From CAYRHS01 sp964424125 (lineage in GTDB: Bacteria > Actinomycetota > Acidimicrobiia > IMCC26256 > JAOSJL01): a stretch of 26,773 nt of DNA. The notes beneath the pieces were generated by a model. It worked only from the letters and a program-made list of their open reading frames with translations. It did no database searches and was not told the DNA's origin. Numbering within the stretch: position 1 is the first letter of the stretch; each line of letters begins with the position of its first letter. Made by a program: the position numbers and the translations under genes. The stretch spans positions 1-26,773 of the forward strand of contig CAYRHS010000019.1 of assembly GCA_964424125.1 (NCBI GenBank). The letters run 5' to 3'. Positions 1 to 7,016 of this stretch are shown in pieces.

Positions 1-343
1 TGGCGACCCGCTCGAGGACGGCGAGGACGACCGCGCGATCGGGCCTTGCCTCATGCGCGAGGAGCTGCGCGAGCGTTCGTCCGGTGACCAACCTGCTCGC
101 CAGCCACGGCGAGCGATCCTCGGCGCAACCCGCGTCGAGGCCCTTCACGACGTGGGGCACGCGCCCTTCGACCGCCCGGCGTGCCCGGATCCGGAAGCGT
201 TCCCGAGCGGAGTCGTCCGCGCCGAGGCCGAGCACGCGCAGCGCGACCTCCTCGCCCGTGGCGGCCCGGGCCCGGTGGACGCGACTGCGCGCGCCCCGGC
301 CCAACGGTTGCAGGAGCCGGTACGTTTCCACGTCCTCCGGCAT
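1..343 (-). CDS. Ser/Thr protein kinase-like protein, N-terminal part (possible pseudokinase), runs off window
   Basis: The first 114 codons of a gene that continues past the left edge. From an ATG at 343 the product begins MPEDVETYRLLQPLGRG and has a glycine-rich loop of kinase type (GRGARSRV, about residues 16-23), followed by VALRVLG where kinases have the VAIK strand. The later segment SPWLASRLVTGRTLAQLL matches the hinge and following helix of bacterial Hanks-type kinases. The start is supported by AGAAAGGA about 6 bases upstream. Odd: the ATP-anchoring lysine of VAIK is arginine, and the helix-C stretch (FRIRARRA) lacks the usual glutamate, so this N-lobe may not catalyse phosphotransfer. 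The catalytic loop and any membrane or sensor domains lie outside the window, so this cannot be settled here. The gene diverges from a GGDEF-EAL gene. Confidence 0.75.
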   Translation of the reverse strand, partial: MPEDVETYRLLQPLGRGARSRVHRARAATGEEVALRVLGLGADDSARERFRIRARRAVEGRVPHVVKGLDAGCAEDRSPWLASRLVTGRTLAQLLAHEARPDRAVVLAVLERVA

Positions 344-556
344 ATTGATCCTTTCTTACACAGGATGTGACACTTTGGCATCAGACTGCGACATGGGCAA
401 CAGGCAATCCGGGGACGCGTCCGGAGCCCCGCCCGGGATCGGGTCGACCATCCAACGGCCTGGGCGGGACTAGCCTCACGCCGCGCGCTTGTGAACGAAT
501 GTTCGCGAGACGGTCGTGACGACCTGGGTCCTGATTCGCGAGAAAGGGTTCTTGGC
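344..556. other. Divergent intergenic region between kinase-like gene and GGDEF-EAL gene
   Basis: No convincing gene is seen in these 213 bases. On the minus strand the kinase-like gene has a ribosome-binding sequence just before 343, and a TGACAC half-site lies at 368-373. On the plus strand TAGCCT at 471-476 is a plausible -10 box, without a clear -35 box at the right distance. An in-frame GTG at 491 could extend the GGDEF-EAL protein by 22 residues, but it has no ribosome-binding site. No hairpin typical of a c-di-GMP riboswitch was recognised. Confidence 0.5.
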
Positions 557-2716
557 ATGACCGAAGCGCCGCCGCCGGATGAGGCCGGTCTGCGGGCCTC
601 CATTCGCGCTCGAAGCGTCGGCGCGAGCACGAACCGTGAGCTGGACGCGGTGCGCAAGCGGCTCCGCCGCAGTGAGGAGCTCTACCGGGCTGCCGCCCAC
701 GGGCGGGTCGAGGCCTTCTTCCTCTACGAGGCGGTTCGGAACGGCGACGGCCGGATCGTCGACTTCATCCACATCGACGTCAACGACGTGGGGTTGGCCG
801 ACGTCTCGTACACGCGTGAGCAGGTGATCGGCGCCTCGATCCAGAAGCTCTTCCCCTGGGTTCACGCAATGGGCCTGTTCGACCGCTACGTCGAGGTCGT
901 GGAGACCGGGGTCCCCTTCGAAGGTGAGATCTCCTTCGAGGGCCTCGACCTCAGAGTGTCGTGGGCTCGGATCCGAGCCGTCGCGGTCGGCGACGGTGTC
1001 GCGATCAACGCGCTCGACGTGACCCAGCGAAAAGAAGCAGAGCGCGCACTCCGGGCGAGCGAAGAGTGGCACCGGCGGATCGTCGAGACCGCGGACGAGG
1101 GCATCTGGGTCCTCGACTCGGAGCTGACCACGACCTTCGCGAACGCGCGGACGGCCGAACTGCTCCGCTGCGAGGCCGACGAGCTGGTCGGAGCGCCGGT
1201 CGCGGCTGTCCTCACGGATGAGCCGAGCCGCGTTCGCCTCACCGCGCTGGCCGCTCGGGGCTGGAACCCGACCAGCCACGTCGAGCTGAAGCTCAGCCGC
1301 AGCGACGGCACGACGATGCTCGCGCGACTCTCGGCCTCCCCGATCCTCGCCGATGACGGGACCCTGGAAGGTGGCCTCGTGCTGGTCTCCGACATCAGCG
1401 AGCAGAAGCGGCTCCAGGAACAGCTCACTCACCAGAGCACCCACGATCCACTGACAGACCTGCCCAACCGCAACCTGATCTTCGACCGGCTGGCTATGGC
1501 CCTGGCTCGGGCGCAGCGATCGGGGCACCCGGTCGCCGTGCTCTTCGCGGACCTCGACCACTTCAAGGTCCTCAACGACAGCCTCGGCCACGACAAGGGC
1601 GATCTGGCCCTGATGACGATCGCGCAGCGCCTCGAGGGCTCGCTCCGGCCGGCCGACACCGTGGGCCGGTTCGGTGGCGACGAATACGTGATCATCTCCG
1701 AGGACCTGCGCGGCGAACGCGACGCCCGGCGTCTCGCTGAACGCCTGCTCGAGGCGGTTGCCGGACCGATCCCGAGTGCGGGTGACTGGGACCCGAACAT
1801 GTGCATGGGCGTCGCGATCTCCGAGCCGGGCGACACACCCGGCGTGTTGATCAGTCACGCCGACGCCGCCATGTTCCGGGCCAAGGAGCACGGCCCGGGA
1901 CGCTACGAGCTCTTCCACCCCGCCCTTCGCGACAAGGCCGCGGCCCGCTTCGACACCGAGACGGAGCTGCGCCGGGCCCTCAAACGGGACGAGCTCAACG
2001 TCCTCTTCCAGCCCCAGGTCTCGATCGACTCGGGCGGGCTCGTGGGCGCAGAGGCGTTGGTCCGCTGGCAGCACCCCGACCGCGGGCTGGTCGCGCCCGT
2101 CGAGTTCCTCCCGGTCGCCGAGGCCACCGGGTTGATCGTCGATCTCGGTGAGCAGGTGCTCGCCCGAGCCTGCGAGGAGGCGGCTCGCTGGCAGCAGCTC
2201 AGCCGGCGCCCCGTGAGCGTCAGCGTCAACCTGTCCGCACGTCAGCTCGCCGAGCCTCGCATCGTCGACCGGGCGGCGTCGATCCTCCTGGCGACCGGCC
2301 TGCCGCCCGAGCTCCTCTGCCTCGAGATCACCGAGAGCGTGGTCATGGCCGACGTCGCCCTGAGCCTGACCGCGCTCAACGCCCTGCGCGCGCTCGGCCT
2401 GCAGCTCAGCATCGACGACTTCGGTACCGGCTACAGCTCGCTCGCCAACCTCAAGCAGACGGTCGTCGACGAGCTGAAGATCGACCGGACGTTCGTCGAC
2501 GGTCTCGGGAACGACCCGCAGGACACGGCCATCGCCGAGGCGACGATCGCGCTCGCGCACGTCCTCGGTCTGCGGGCCACCGCCGAGGGCGTCGAGTCCG
2601 AGGACCAGCTGGAGGAGCTCCGGCGGCTCGGGTGCGACCGGGCCCAGGGCTACCTGTTCGCCGAGCCGCTCACCGGCCAGGTGTTCGAGACCGACTGGTT
2701 GCGTCGCCCTCACTGA
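557..2716 (+). CDS. PAS-PAS-GGDEF-EAL cyclic-di-GMP turnover protein
   Basis: A predicted soluble sensor enzyme of 719 residues. Two PAS-like regions (about residues 40-160 and 170-285) precede a GGDEF domain (about 290-450) and an EAL phosphodiesterase domain (about 470-715). The diguanylate cyclase signature is GGDEY at residues 373-377, with an RPAD product-inhibition site at 364-367, five residues before it. The EAL domain looks intact: EALVRW from residue 499, VNLSA, LEITES, DDFGTGYSS from residue 620, ELKIDR and AEGVES are all present. No membrane segment is visible. The ATG at 557 is preferred over the in-frame GTG at 491 because AGAAAGG lies 9 bases before it. Which activity dominates cannot be told from sequence; tyrosine replaces the last phenylalanine of GGDEF, a change found in some active enzymes. 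Confidence 0.93.
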   Translation: MTEAPPPDEAGLRASIRARSVGASTNRELDAVRKRLRRSEELYRAAAHGRVEAFFLYEAVRNGDGRIVDFIHIDVNDVGLADVSYTREQVIGASIQKLFPWVHAMGLFDRYVEVVETGVPFEGEISFEGLDLRVSWARIRAVAVGDGVAINALDVTQRKEAERALRASEEWHRRIVETADEGIWVLDSELTTTFANARTAELLRCEADELVGAPVAAVLTDEPSRVRLTALAARGWNPTSHVELKLSRSDGTTMLARLSASPILADDGTLEGGLVLVSDISEQKRLQEQLTHQSTHDPLTDLPNRNLIFDRLAMALARAQRSGHPVAVLFADLDHFKVLNDSLGHDKGDLALMTIAQRLEGSLRPADTVGRFGGDEYVIISEDLRGERDARRLAERLLEAVAGPIPSAGDWDPNMCMGVAISEPGDTPGVLISHADAAMFRAKEHGPGRYELFHPALRDKAAARFDTETELRRALKRDELNVLFQPQVSIDSGGLVGAEALVRWQHPDRGLVAPVEFLPVAEATGLIVDLGEQVLARACEEAARWQQLSRRPVSVSVNLSARQLAEPRIVDRAASILLATGLPPELLCLEITESVVMADVALSLTALNALRALGLQLSIDDFGTGYSSLANLKQTVVDELKIDRTFVDGLGNDPQDTAIAEATIALAHVLGLRATAEGVESEDQLEELRRLGCDRAQGYLFAEPLTGQVFETDWLRRPH

Positions 2717-2726
2717 GCTCGCGCGC

Positions 2727-2739
2727 CGCTCCCGGAGCG
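2727..2739. terminator. Small palindrome between convergent genes
   Basis: CGCTCC-C-GGAGCG is a perfect inverted repeat in the 24-base gap between the GGDEF-EAL stop and the stop of the thiolase-like gene. In RNA it would form only a short stem with a tight loop and no U-tract follows, so termination here is a weak inference from position. Confidence 0.3.
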
Positions 2740-2740
2740 C

Positions 2741-3961
2741 TCAACGGGAACGGGTGAGAAGCAGGCATCCGGCGATCGGGCCACCCCCCGCCGCCGCCAC
2801 CGCGACCTCCGGGTCGCCCGCCACCTGACGCTCCCCGCCCTCGCCCCAGAGCTGCACGCACGCCTCGTGCAGGAAGCCGTAGCCGTGCAGGCGCCCGCCG
2901 GAGAGCTGGCCGCCGTTCGTGTTCAGCGGGAGCTCGCCGTCTCGGGCGATGCGCTGTCCGCCCTCGATGAACGGTCCACTCTCCCCCTTGGCGCAGAAGC
3001 CCAGGGACTCCAGCCAGGTCATCGTGATGAAGCTGAACCCGTCGTAGAGCTCGGCGACGTCGACGTCCCCCGGCACGAGTTCCGTCCGGCTCCAGAGCTG
3101 CGGCCCGGCGTCGCGGTTCGCCATGGTCGTCAGGTCGTCGAACTGGTCCCACGACGGTCGGCCGCGCAGCGCGGAGCCGACCGCCTCCACCCGGACCGGT
3201 GGCCTGCGGAGATCGGCAGCCCGGTCGGCGCGCGAGACGATCATCGCCGTCGCGCCGTCGGTGGGCGCGTCGCAGTCGAACAGGCAGAACGGATCGGAGA
3301 TCATGCGCGCCGCGAGGTAGTCCTCCATGGTCATCGGGTCGCGATAGACGGCCTTGGGGTTCAGCATCGCGTTCTTCCGAGCATTGAGCGCGATCTGCGC
3401 CATCTGCTCGCGCGTCGTACCGAACTCGTGGAAGTGCCGGCGGGCGAACAGCGCGATCCAGATGGCGGCCGACGGAGCCGCGAACGGCAAGCTCCACTCC
3501 ATGAAGCCCGACGCGCGATAGCCCCGACCGCCGCTGCTACCGCCGCCCGGCATCACCCCCGCGCGGCCCTGGTCTCCCTGCGCCGTGGCCTCCCAGACAG
3601 AGCGGAAGCACAGCACGTGGTTCGCGAGGCCGGAAGCGACGGCGAGGCACGCGTCGATGACCGAGCCGAGCTGGCCCGGCAGCTCGACGCCGCCCGTGTA
3701 CCAGCCGAGCTCGAGTCGGAGCGCGTCCTGCACATCGGGGATCCCCGCACCGGTGAAGCCCGGTGCCGCGGCGAAGAACCCCGGGTAGGTGGCGAGCCCG
3801 TCGATGTCGGCACGGGTCAGGCCGGCGTCCTCGATCGCGTCGAGGCAGGCGTCGATCGTCAGCTCGAGCGGATCACGCCCCAACCGGCGGCCGACGTCGG
3901 ACTGGCCGACGCCGGAGATGACGGCGCGCCGTTCGATGATCTCGTGAGCGTCCGGTGTCAC
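2741..3961 (-). CDS. Thiolase-fold lipid-transfer protein (Ltp2/SCP-x thiolase-like)
   Basis: A 406-residue thiolase superfamily protein of the non-decarboxylating, Ltp/SCP-x-like type. Members act on CoA thioesters, and the steroid-degrading relative Ltp2 is a retro-aldolase that needs a DUF35 partner. Visible marks are the N-terminal core strand RRAVISGVGQSDVGRR, a DPLELTIDACLDAIEDAGL helix, and the C-terminal block with AELYDGFSF, LPLNTNGGQLSGG and QLWGEGGERQV. Classical thiolase motifs (NxxCASG, GHPxGxTG) are absent, which argues against a degradative acetyl-CoA acyltransferase. The GTG start at 3961 overlaps the stop of the upstream DUF35 gene as GTGA, so the two are translationally coupled and probably form a complex. 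It is the last gene of the MaoC operon. The substrate is unknown; an acyl-CoA with a branched or hydroxylated chain is the inference. Confidence 0.87.
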   Translation of the reverse strand: MTPDAHEIIERRAVISGVGQSDVGRRLGRDPLELTIDACLDAIEDAGLTRADIDGLATYPGFFAAAPGFTGAGIPDVQDALRLELGWYTGGVELPGQLGSVIDACLAVASGLANHVLCFRSVWEATAQGDQGRAGVMPGGGSSGGRGYRASGFMEWSLPFAAPSAAIWIALFARRHFHEFGTTREQMAQIALNARKNAMLNPKAVYRDPMTMEDYLAARMISDPFCLFDCDAPTDGATAMIVSRADRAADLRRPPVRVEAVGSALRGRPSWDQFDDLTTMANRDAGPQLWSRTELVPGDVDVAELYDGFSFITMTWLESLGFCAKGESGPFIEGGQRIARDGELPLNTNGGQLSGGRLHGYGFLHEACVQLWGEGGERQVAGDPEVAVAAAGGGPIAGCLLLTRSR

Positions 3962-4395
3962 GACGCTCCTCGCGATCGGAAGAGGGGGATCCACACGTCC
4001 TCGTGGTGCTCGAAGACCACCTCGACAGGCATGCCGACCTCGACCTCGTCGACGGCGCACTCGACGATGTTGGTCGTGAGCCGTACGTCGTCCTGCTCCT
4101 CGATGCCCACGATCGCCACGACGTAGGGCAGCTCGGGACCGGGCATCCAGTACTGGTGGTTCACCGTGTAGGTGAGCACGGTTGCCCGACCGGACACGGC
4201 GTGCGGCGTCACCTCCCTTCCCTCACAGCGAGGACAGAACGCCACCGGTGGGTGGATGAGGTACCCGCAGGCATCGCAACGCAAGAAGGTCAGCTCGCCC
4301 CGCTCGCCCCTGGTCCAGAAGTGCCGGTTGCGCTCGTCGAGCGCGGGAAGGATCCGGAACGGCTTCTCGGTTCGCGTTCCGGTCTCGTGCGTCAT
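3958..4395 (-). CDS. DUF35 OB-fold protein with zinc ribbon (partner of Ltp-like thiolase)
   Basis: A 145-residue protein with a zinc-ribbon of two CxxC pairs (CDAC and CPRC, about residues 39-57) followed by an OB-fold (ATVLTYTVNHQ, LPYVVAIVGIEE, EVGMPVEVVFE). These are the hallmarks of the DUF35/ChsH2 C-terminal family, which bind acyl-CoA and chaperone or complete thiolase-like aldolases. The gene overlaps the following Ltp-like gene by four bases, the arrangement expected of a stoichiometric pair. An ATG at 4395 is the start, 37 bases after the stop of the preceding CMD-like gene. It is one of two DUF35 genes in this operon; the other lies at 4835-5248. Confidence 0.9.
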   Translation of the reverse strand: MTHETGTRTEKPFRILPALDERNRHFWTRGERGELTFLRCDACGYLIHPPVAFCPRCEGREVTPHAVSGRATVLTYTVNHQYWMPGPELPYVVAIVGIEEQDDVRLTTNIVECAVDEVEVGMPVEVVFEHHEDVWIPLFRSRGAS

Positions 4396-4432
4396 CGGTG
4401 ATGGCTCCCCTGGCAGAAGGACGACCGGTACG

Positions 4433-4777
4433 TCAGTCGGCCTCCGCTTCGGGAGCGGAGTCGAACCCGCGTCGGGCCGCCGGCATCGCCTCGACCGCGG
4501 GAAGTAGTCCGAGGCTCGGAACCGAGAGCATGATCGTGCCCATCACCTCGTCCCACGTGGCACCGACCTCGTGGGCGAGCATCGCGTGGCGTTGCACCGC
4601 CTCGCGGTTGCGCACCGTCACCGAGTACGCGAGACGCACGAGCTCGTGGGTCTTGCGATCGGGAGCGGGAAGCGAGTCGATCTGGGAGAGGTAGGCGCGC
4701 TGGGCGTCGTGCAGCGCGGGGAACACCTCGTGGAGCGGACCCTCGAACGGGAAGTTCCAGTCCTCGGTTGGCGACAC
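4433..4777 (-). CDS. Carboxymuconolactone decarboxylase/AhpD-like protein lacking the CxxC pair
   Basis: A 114-residue all-helical protein of the CMD/AhpD-like fold. The region RKTHELVRLAYSVTVRN, then HAMLAHEVGATWDEVMGTIM and LLPAVEAM, has the pattern of family members. The redox CxxC of AhpD is absent (VRNREAVQRHAML stands there), so alkylhydroperoxidase activity is unlikely. A decarboxylase, hydrolase-like or purely structural role is possible. The start is a GTG at 4777 with GGGAGGA about 4 bases before it. The 57-base gap upstream is the widest in the operon and holds TATCGT (minus strand of 4816-4821), a possible weak internal -10. Its position between two DUF35 genes suggests a part in the same acyl-CoA pathway, but no function can be named. 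Confidence 0.8.
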   Translation of the reverse strand: MSPTEDWNFPFEGPLHEVFPALHDAQRAYLSQIDSLPAPDRKTHELVRLAYSVTVRNREAVQRHAMLAHEVGATWDEVMGTIMLSVPSLGLLPAVEAMPAARRGFDSAPEAEAD

Positions 4778-4834
4778 GCTTCCTCCCGGAAGGCCCGGAG
4801 TCGATAGGTCGCGCCACGATACCGGCCCGCATTC

Positions 4835-5248
4835 TCAGGCCGCGGCGGGACGGAAGACCGGCACCGTGATGTCCTCGTGGAGCTCCCGGTACGTCACCTC
4901 GAGGGGCATGCCCACGGCGAGCGCCTCGACGTCGCAGTCGACGACGTCGGTCATCATGCGGGGACCTTCGTCGAGGTCGACCACCGCCGCGACGTAGGGC
5001 ACGCGCTCCGGAAACGGCGGCAGGTCGTTCTGGTGGACGACCGAGTACGTGTAGAGCGTTGCCCGGCCGTTCGCTTCCACCCAGTCCACGCGCGCGCCCC
5101 AGCAGTGCGCGCAGAACGGCCGAGGGTAGAACTGGTGACGGCCACAATCGGCGCAGTGCTGGATGATCAGCCGCCGGGCTCGTGCTGCGTCCCAGAACGG
5201 CTGGGTGTCGAAGTCGGGGGTCGGGAGGTCGAACCGAGGTGCGGCCAC
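4835..5248 (-). CDS. DUF35 OB-fold protein with zinc ribbon (partner of MaoC hydratase?)
   Basis: A 137-residue paralogue of the other DUF35 protein. A short N-terminal helix (TQPFWDAARARRL) leads into a zinc ribbon with CADC and CAHC (about residues 32-50), then the OB-fold (ATLYTYSVVHQ, VPYVAAVVDLDEG, AVGMPLEVTYRE). The GTG start at 5248 lies 16 bases after the stop of the MaoC gene. In the steroid enzyme ChsH2 a MaoC-like domain and a DUF35 domain are fused in one chain; here the same two parts occur as adjacent separate genes. This suggests that this copy serves the hydratase while the other serves the thiolase. That division of labour is inference from gene order. Confidence 0.9.
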   Translation of the reverse strand: MAAPRFDLPTPDFDTQPFWDAARARRLIIQHCADCGRHQFYPRPFCAHCWGARVDWVEANGRATLYTYSVVHQNDLPPFPERVPYVAAVVDLDEGPRMMTDVVDCDVEALAVGMPLEVTYRELHEDITVPVFRPAAA

Positions 5249-5264
5249 GAGCGGTCGGTCGCAG

Positions 5265-5693
5265 TCAGTGCGTGGGGAGTTCGGCCGTTGCCGTTCCCGA
5301 GACCTTCACCTCGCCGTCCTCGTTCACGAGGACCGACTCGAGCTCGACCAGGTGCCGCCCGTCCTCTTCCCGCTTCCCGGTCACCTTGACCCTGGCCGTC
5401 AACGTCTCGCCGGGCCAGGTCTGCCTGGTGAAGCGGACCCTGAACGACTCGAGGTTGCCGACGCCGACGTAGTCGGTGAGCGCCTTGCCGAGCAGGCCGG
5501 CCGAGAGCATGCCGTGGCCGAAGACGCTCGGCTGGCCCGCCTCCTTGGCCTTGACCTCGTCAGTGTGCATCGGGTTGAAGTCGCCCGACGCGCCTGCGTA
5601 CATCACGAGGTCGCTGCGGGTGAGCTCGTGGCTGAACTCGGGGGCGGTGTCGCCCTCGCTGACGTCCTCGTAGAACAGCTTCTGCTCGGCCAT
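5265..5693 (-). CDS. MaoC-family (R)-specific enoyl-CoA hydratase
   Basis: A 142-residue single hotdog-fold hydratase. The hydratase-2 signature is complete: YAGASGDFNPMHTDE (about residues 32-46) carries the catalytic Asp and His. It is followed by VFGHGMLSAGLLG, the region lining the acyl pocket. It would add water to a 2-enoyl-CoA. ATG at 5693 is preceded by AGGAGGT ten bases away, and the gene opens a five-gene minus-strand operon ending at 2741. A perfect palindrome at 5741-5754 overlaps a consensus TTGACA -35 box, followed by a weak -10 (TAGCAG), so repression by a TetR-type regulator is likely. At 142 residues it resembles one half of a double-hotdog hydratase and probably works as a homodimer or heterodimer. 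Confidence 0.92.
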   Translation of the reverse strand: MAEQKLFYEDVSEGDTAPEFSHELTRSDLVMYAGASGDFNPMHTDEVKAKEAGQPSVFGHGMLSAGLLGKALTDYVGVGNLESFRVRFTRQTWPGETLTARVKVTGKREEDGRHLVELESVLVNEDGEVKVSGTATAELPTH

Positions 5694-5740
5694 GGCGGGC
5701 GGGACCTCCTGCGATCGCGCCCCTTCTGCTACCCGTTCCC

Positions 5741-5754
5741 TGACACGCGTGTCA
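5741..5754. promoter_or_regulatory. Palindromic operator TGACAC-GC-GTGTCA overlapping the MaoC operon promoter
   Basis: A perfect 14-bp palindrome whose proximal edge is 48 bp upstream of the MaoC start. Read on the minus strand, its edge forms TTGACA, an ideal -35 box, with TAGCAG 18 bases downstream as a weak -10. A bound dimer would block RNA polymerase. The same TGACAC-N2-GTGTCA core recurs at 21042-21057 in front of other acyl-CoA genes. The size and symmetry suit a TetR-family repressor, but no such gene is in the window. Confidence 0.7.
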
Positions 5755-5771
5755 ACTTGTCGAGGCGGAGA

Positions 5772-7016
5772 TCACGGCGCGTCCGAGGCAGGCGCCGGGG
5801 TCGGCGACACGTTGACGCGTCCCAGCTCGTTGCCGTCGGCGTCGAGCGCGACGACCGTCTCGGGGAACTGGAAGTCCCTGATGTCGCCGAGGTAGAAGCG
5901 CACGGGCAGCGCCTCGCCGCCCGGTACGTCGACCGGGTTGATCTCCGTCGTCCGCCCTTCGCGAAGCAACTCGACCGTGGCCGTCGCCTCGGGCACGGTG
6001 CCGTAGACGAATCCCCGCTTCTCGCCGACCTGGAACGTGTTCTGCGAGACCCCCTGCGGGGACGAGAAGCCCGTCCCCTCACAAGATCCCTGCGGCGGGA
6101 TCCCTCGGTCGAGCAAGGTGCACCAGCGCCCGTCCCGCTCTTTCGCAACGAGGAACCACTCGAGCGGCAGAGAGCCCGCCGGGGCTGCCCCGAGCTGTTC
6201 GGCCTCCTGCTCGGTCGCCACGTCCTCGACGGAGAACGTTCCGCGTGCGACGAGGAGCGGGAACTCGGAACCGTCGATGGGCACCACGCGCAGGTCCTCG
6301 GCGATCCCGAGAAGCTCGTCGACCGACATTCGCTCACCATGCGAGGACGCATCCACGGAGCCGAGCACCCCCGGTGCTTCGCGCCAGAGGATCTCCGCAT
6401 CGGTGTCGCCGACGATCAAGAGAGCGTCCGAGTCGCCACGAACGCTGACGCGTTCGAAGTCCGGGATCTCTTCGAAGGTGGCTCCGCTCGCAAGCTGGGC
6501 TTGCCTCAGCTCCTCGACAGCACCCTCGGGATCATCGAGGAGGCGCTCGGTCCACGCGGCATCCGGCGCGTCGGTACCAAGGCCGACGCTGATGAAGAGC
6601 TCCACGTCATCCGGGGGCGCGCCGTGGTAACCGATTGTCGATCCGCCGATCATCTCGTCGCAGAGCGTCTCCTGTCCTCGCACCGCGACACGCGTGCAGA
6701 CCAGATGGGATTCGTCTTCGTACGGCGTCCGTTCGAATCCGGGCGGGAGGTGAGTGGCCTCGAACGTGAACGGCGCCACGTTCGGTTCGTCGACGACGGT
6801 CTGCTCGTCGCCGGCGCGGAGGATCGCCATCACCGCCACGACCAGCACGATCACCGTGGCCGCCGCCGCGACCGGAACGAGAACGGGCTTCCAGCGGCGC
6901 CGCGCCGCCTGCTCCTCGATCCGGCTCCACGCGTCGGGGGAGACGACCGCGTGCGCGGCGAGCTCGGGCAGCTCGCTCCGTACACGGGCTTCCAGCTGGT
7001 CGGTGTCGTGGTTCAT
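5772..7016 (-). CDS. One-pass membrane protein coupled to ECF sigma factor (probable anti-sigma/signalling partner)
   Basis: A 414-residue protein with a short cytoplasmic N-terminus (residues 1-43, ending RRRWK), one membrane helix (about 44-66) and a large extracytoplasmic domain of about 345 residues. That domain carries four cysteines in two local pairs (near VCTRVAVRGQETLCDE and WCTLLDRGIPPQGSC), which could form disulphides. The ATG at 7016 overlaps the stop of the sigma gene as ATGA, the usual coupling of sigma and anti-sigma genes. The cytoplasmic part has no HxxxCxxC zinc anti-sigma motif, so inhibition of the sigma factor is inferred from gene arrangement only. The external domain is not one I recognise. 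The stop lies just beyond the MaoC operon promoter, with the palindrome 5741-5754 in between. Confidence 0.75.
   Translation of the reverse strand: MNHDTDQLEARVRSELPELAAHAVVSPDAWSRIEEQAARRRWKPVLVPVAAAATVIVLVVAVMAILRAGDEQTVVDEPNVAPFTFEATHLPPGFERTPYEDESHLVCTRVAVRGQETLCDEMIGGSTIGYHGAPPDDVELFISVGLGTDAPDAAWTERLLDDPEGAVEELRQAQLASGATFEEIPDFERVSVRGDSDALLIVGDTDAEILWREAPGVLGSVDASSHGERMSVDELLGIAEDLRVVPIDGSEFPLLVARGTFSVEDVATEQEAEQLGAAPAGSLPLEWFLVAKERDGRWCTLLDRGIPPQGSCEGTGFSSPQGVSQNTFQVGEKRGFVYGTVPEATATVELLREGRTTEINPVDVPGGEALPVRFYLGDIRDFQFPETVVALDADGNELGRVNVSPTPAPASDAP

Noticed and set aside
491..556. N-terminal extension of the first GGDEF-EAL protein from a GTG at 491
   Set aside because: The ATG at 557 has a suitable ribosome-binding sequence and the extra residues do not look like part of a PAS domain, although TAGCCT at 471 keeps the longer form possible.
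476..2713. Long open frame on the minus strand opposite the first GGDEF-EAL gene (about 745 codons)
   Set aside because: Its product is a run of Glu, Val, Asp, Arg and Gly without domains, as expected for the antisense frame of a GC-rich gene; the plus strand carries clear GGDEF and EAL motifs.
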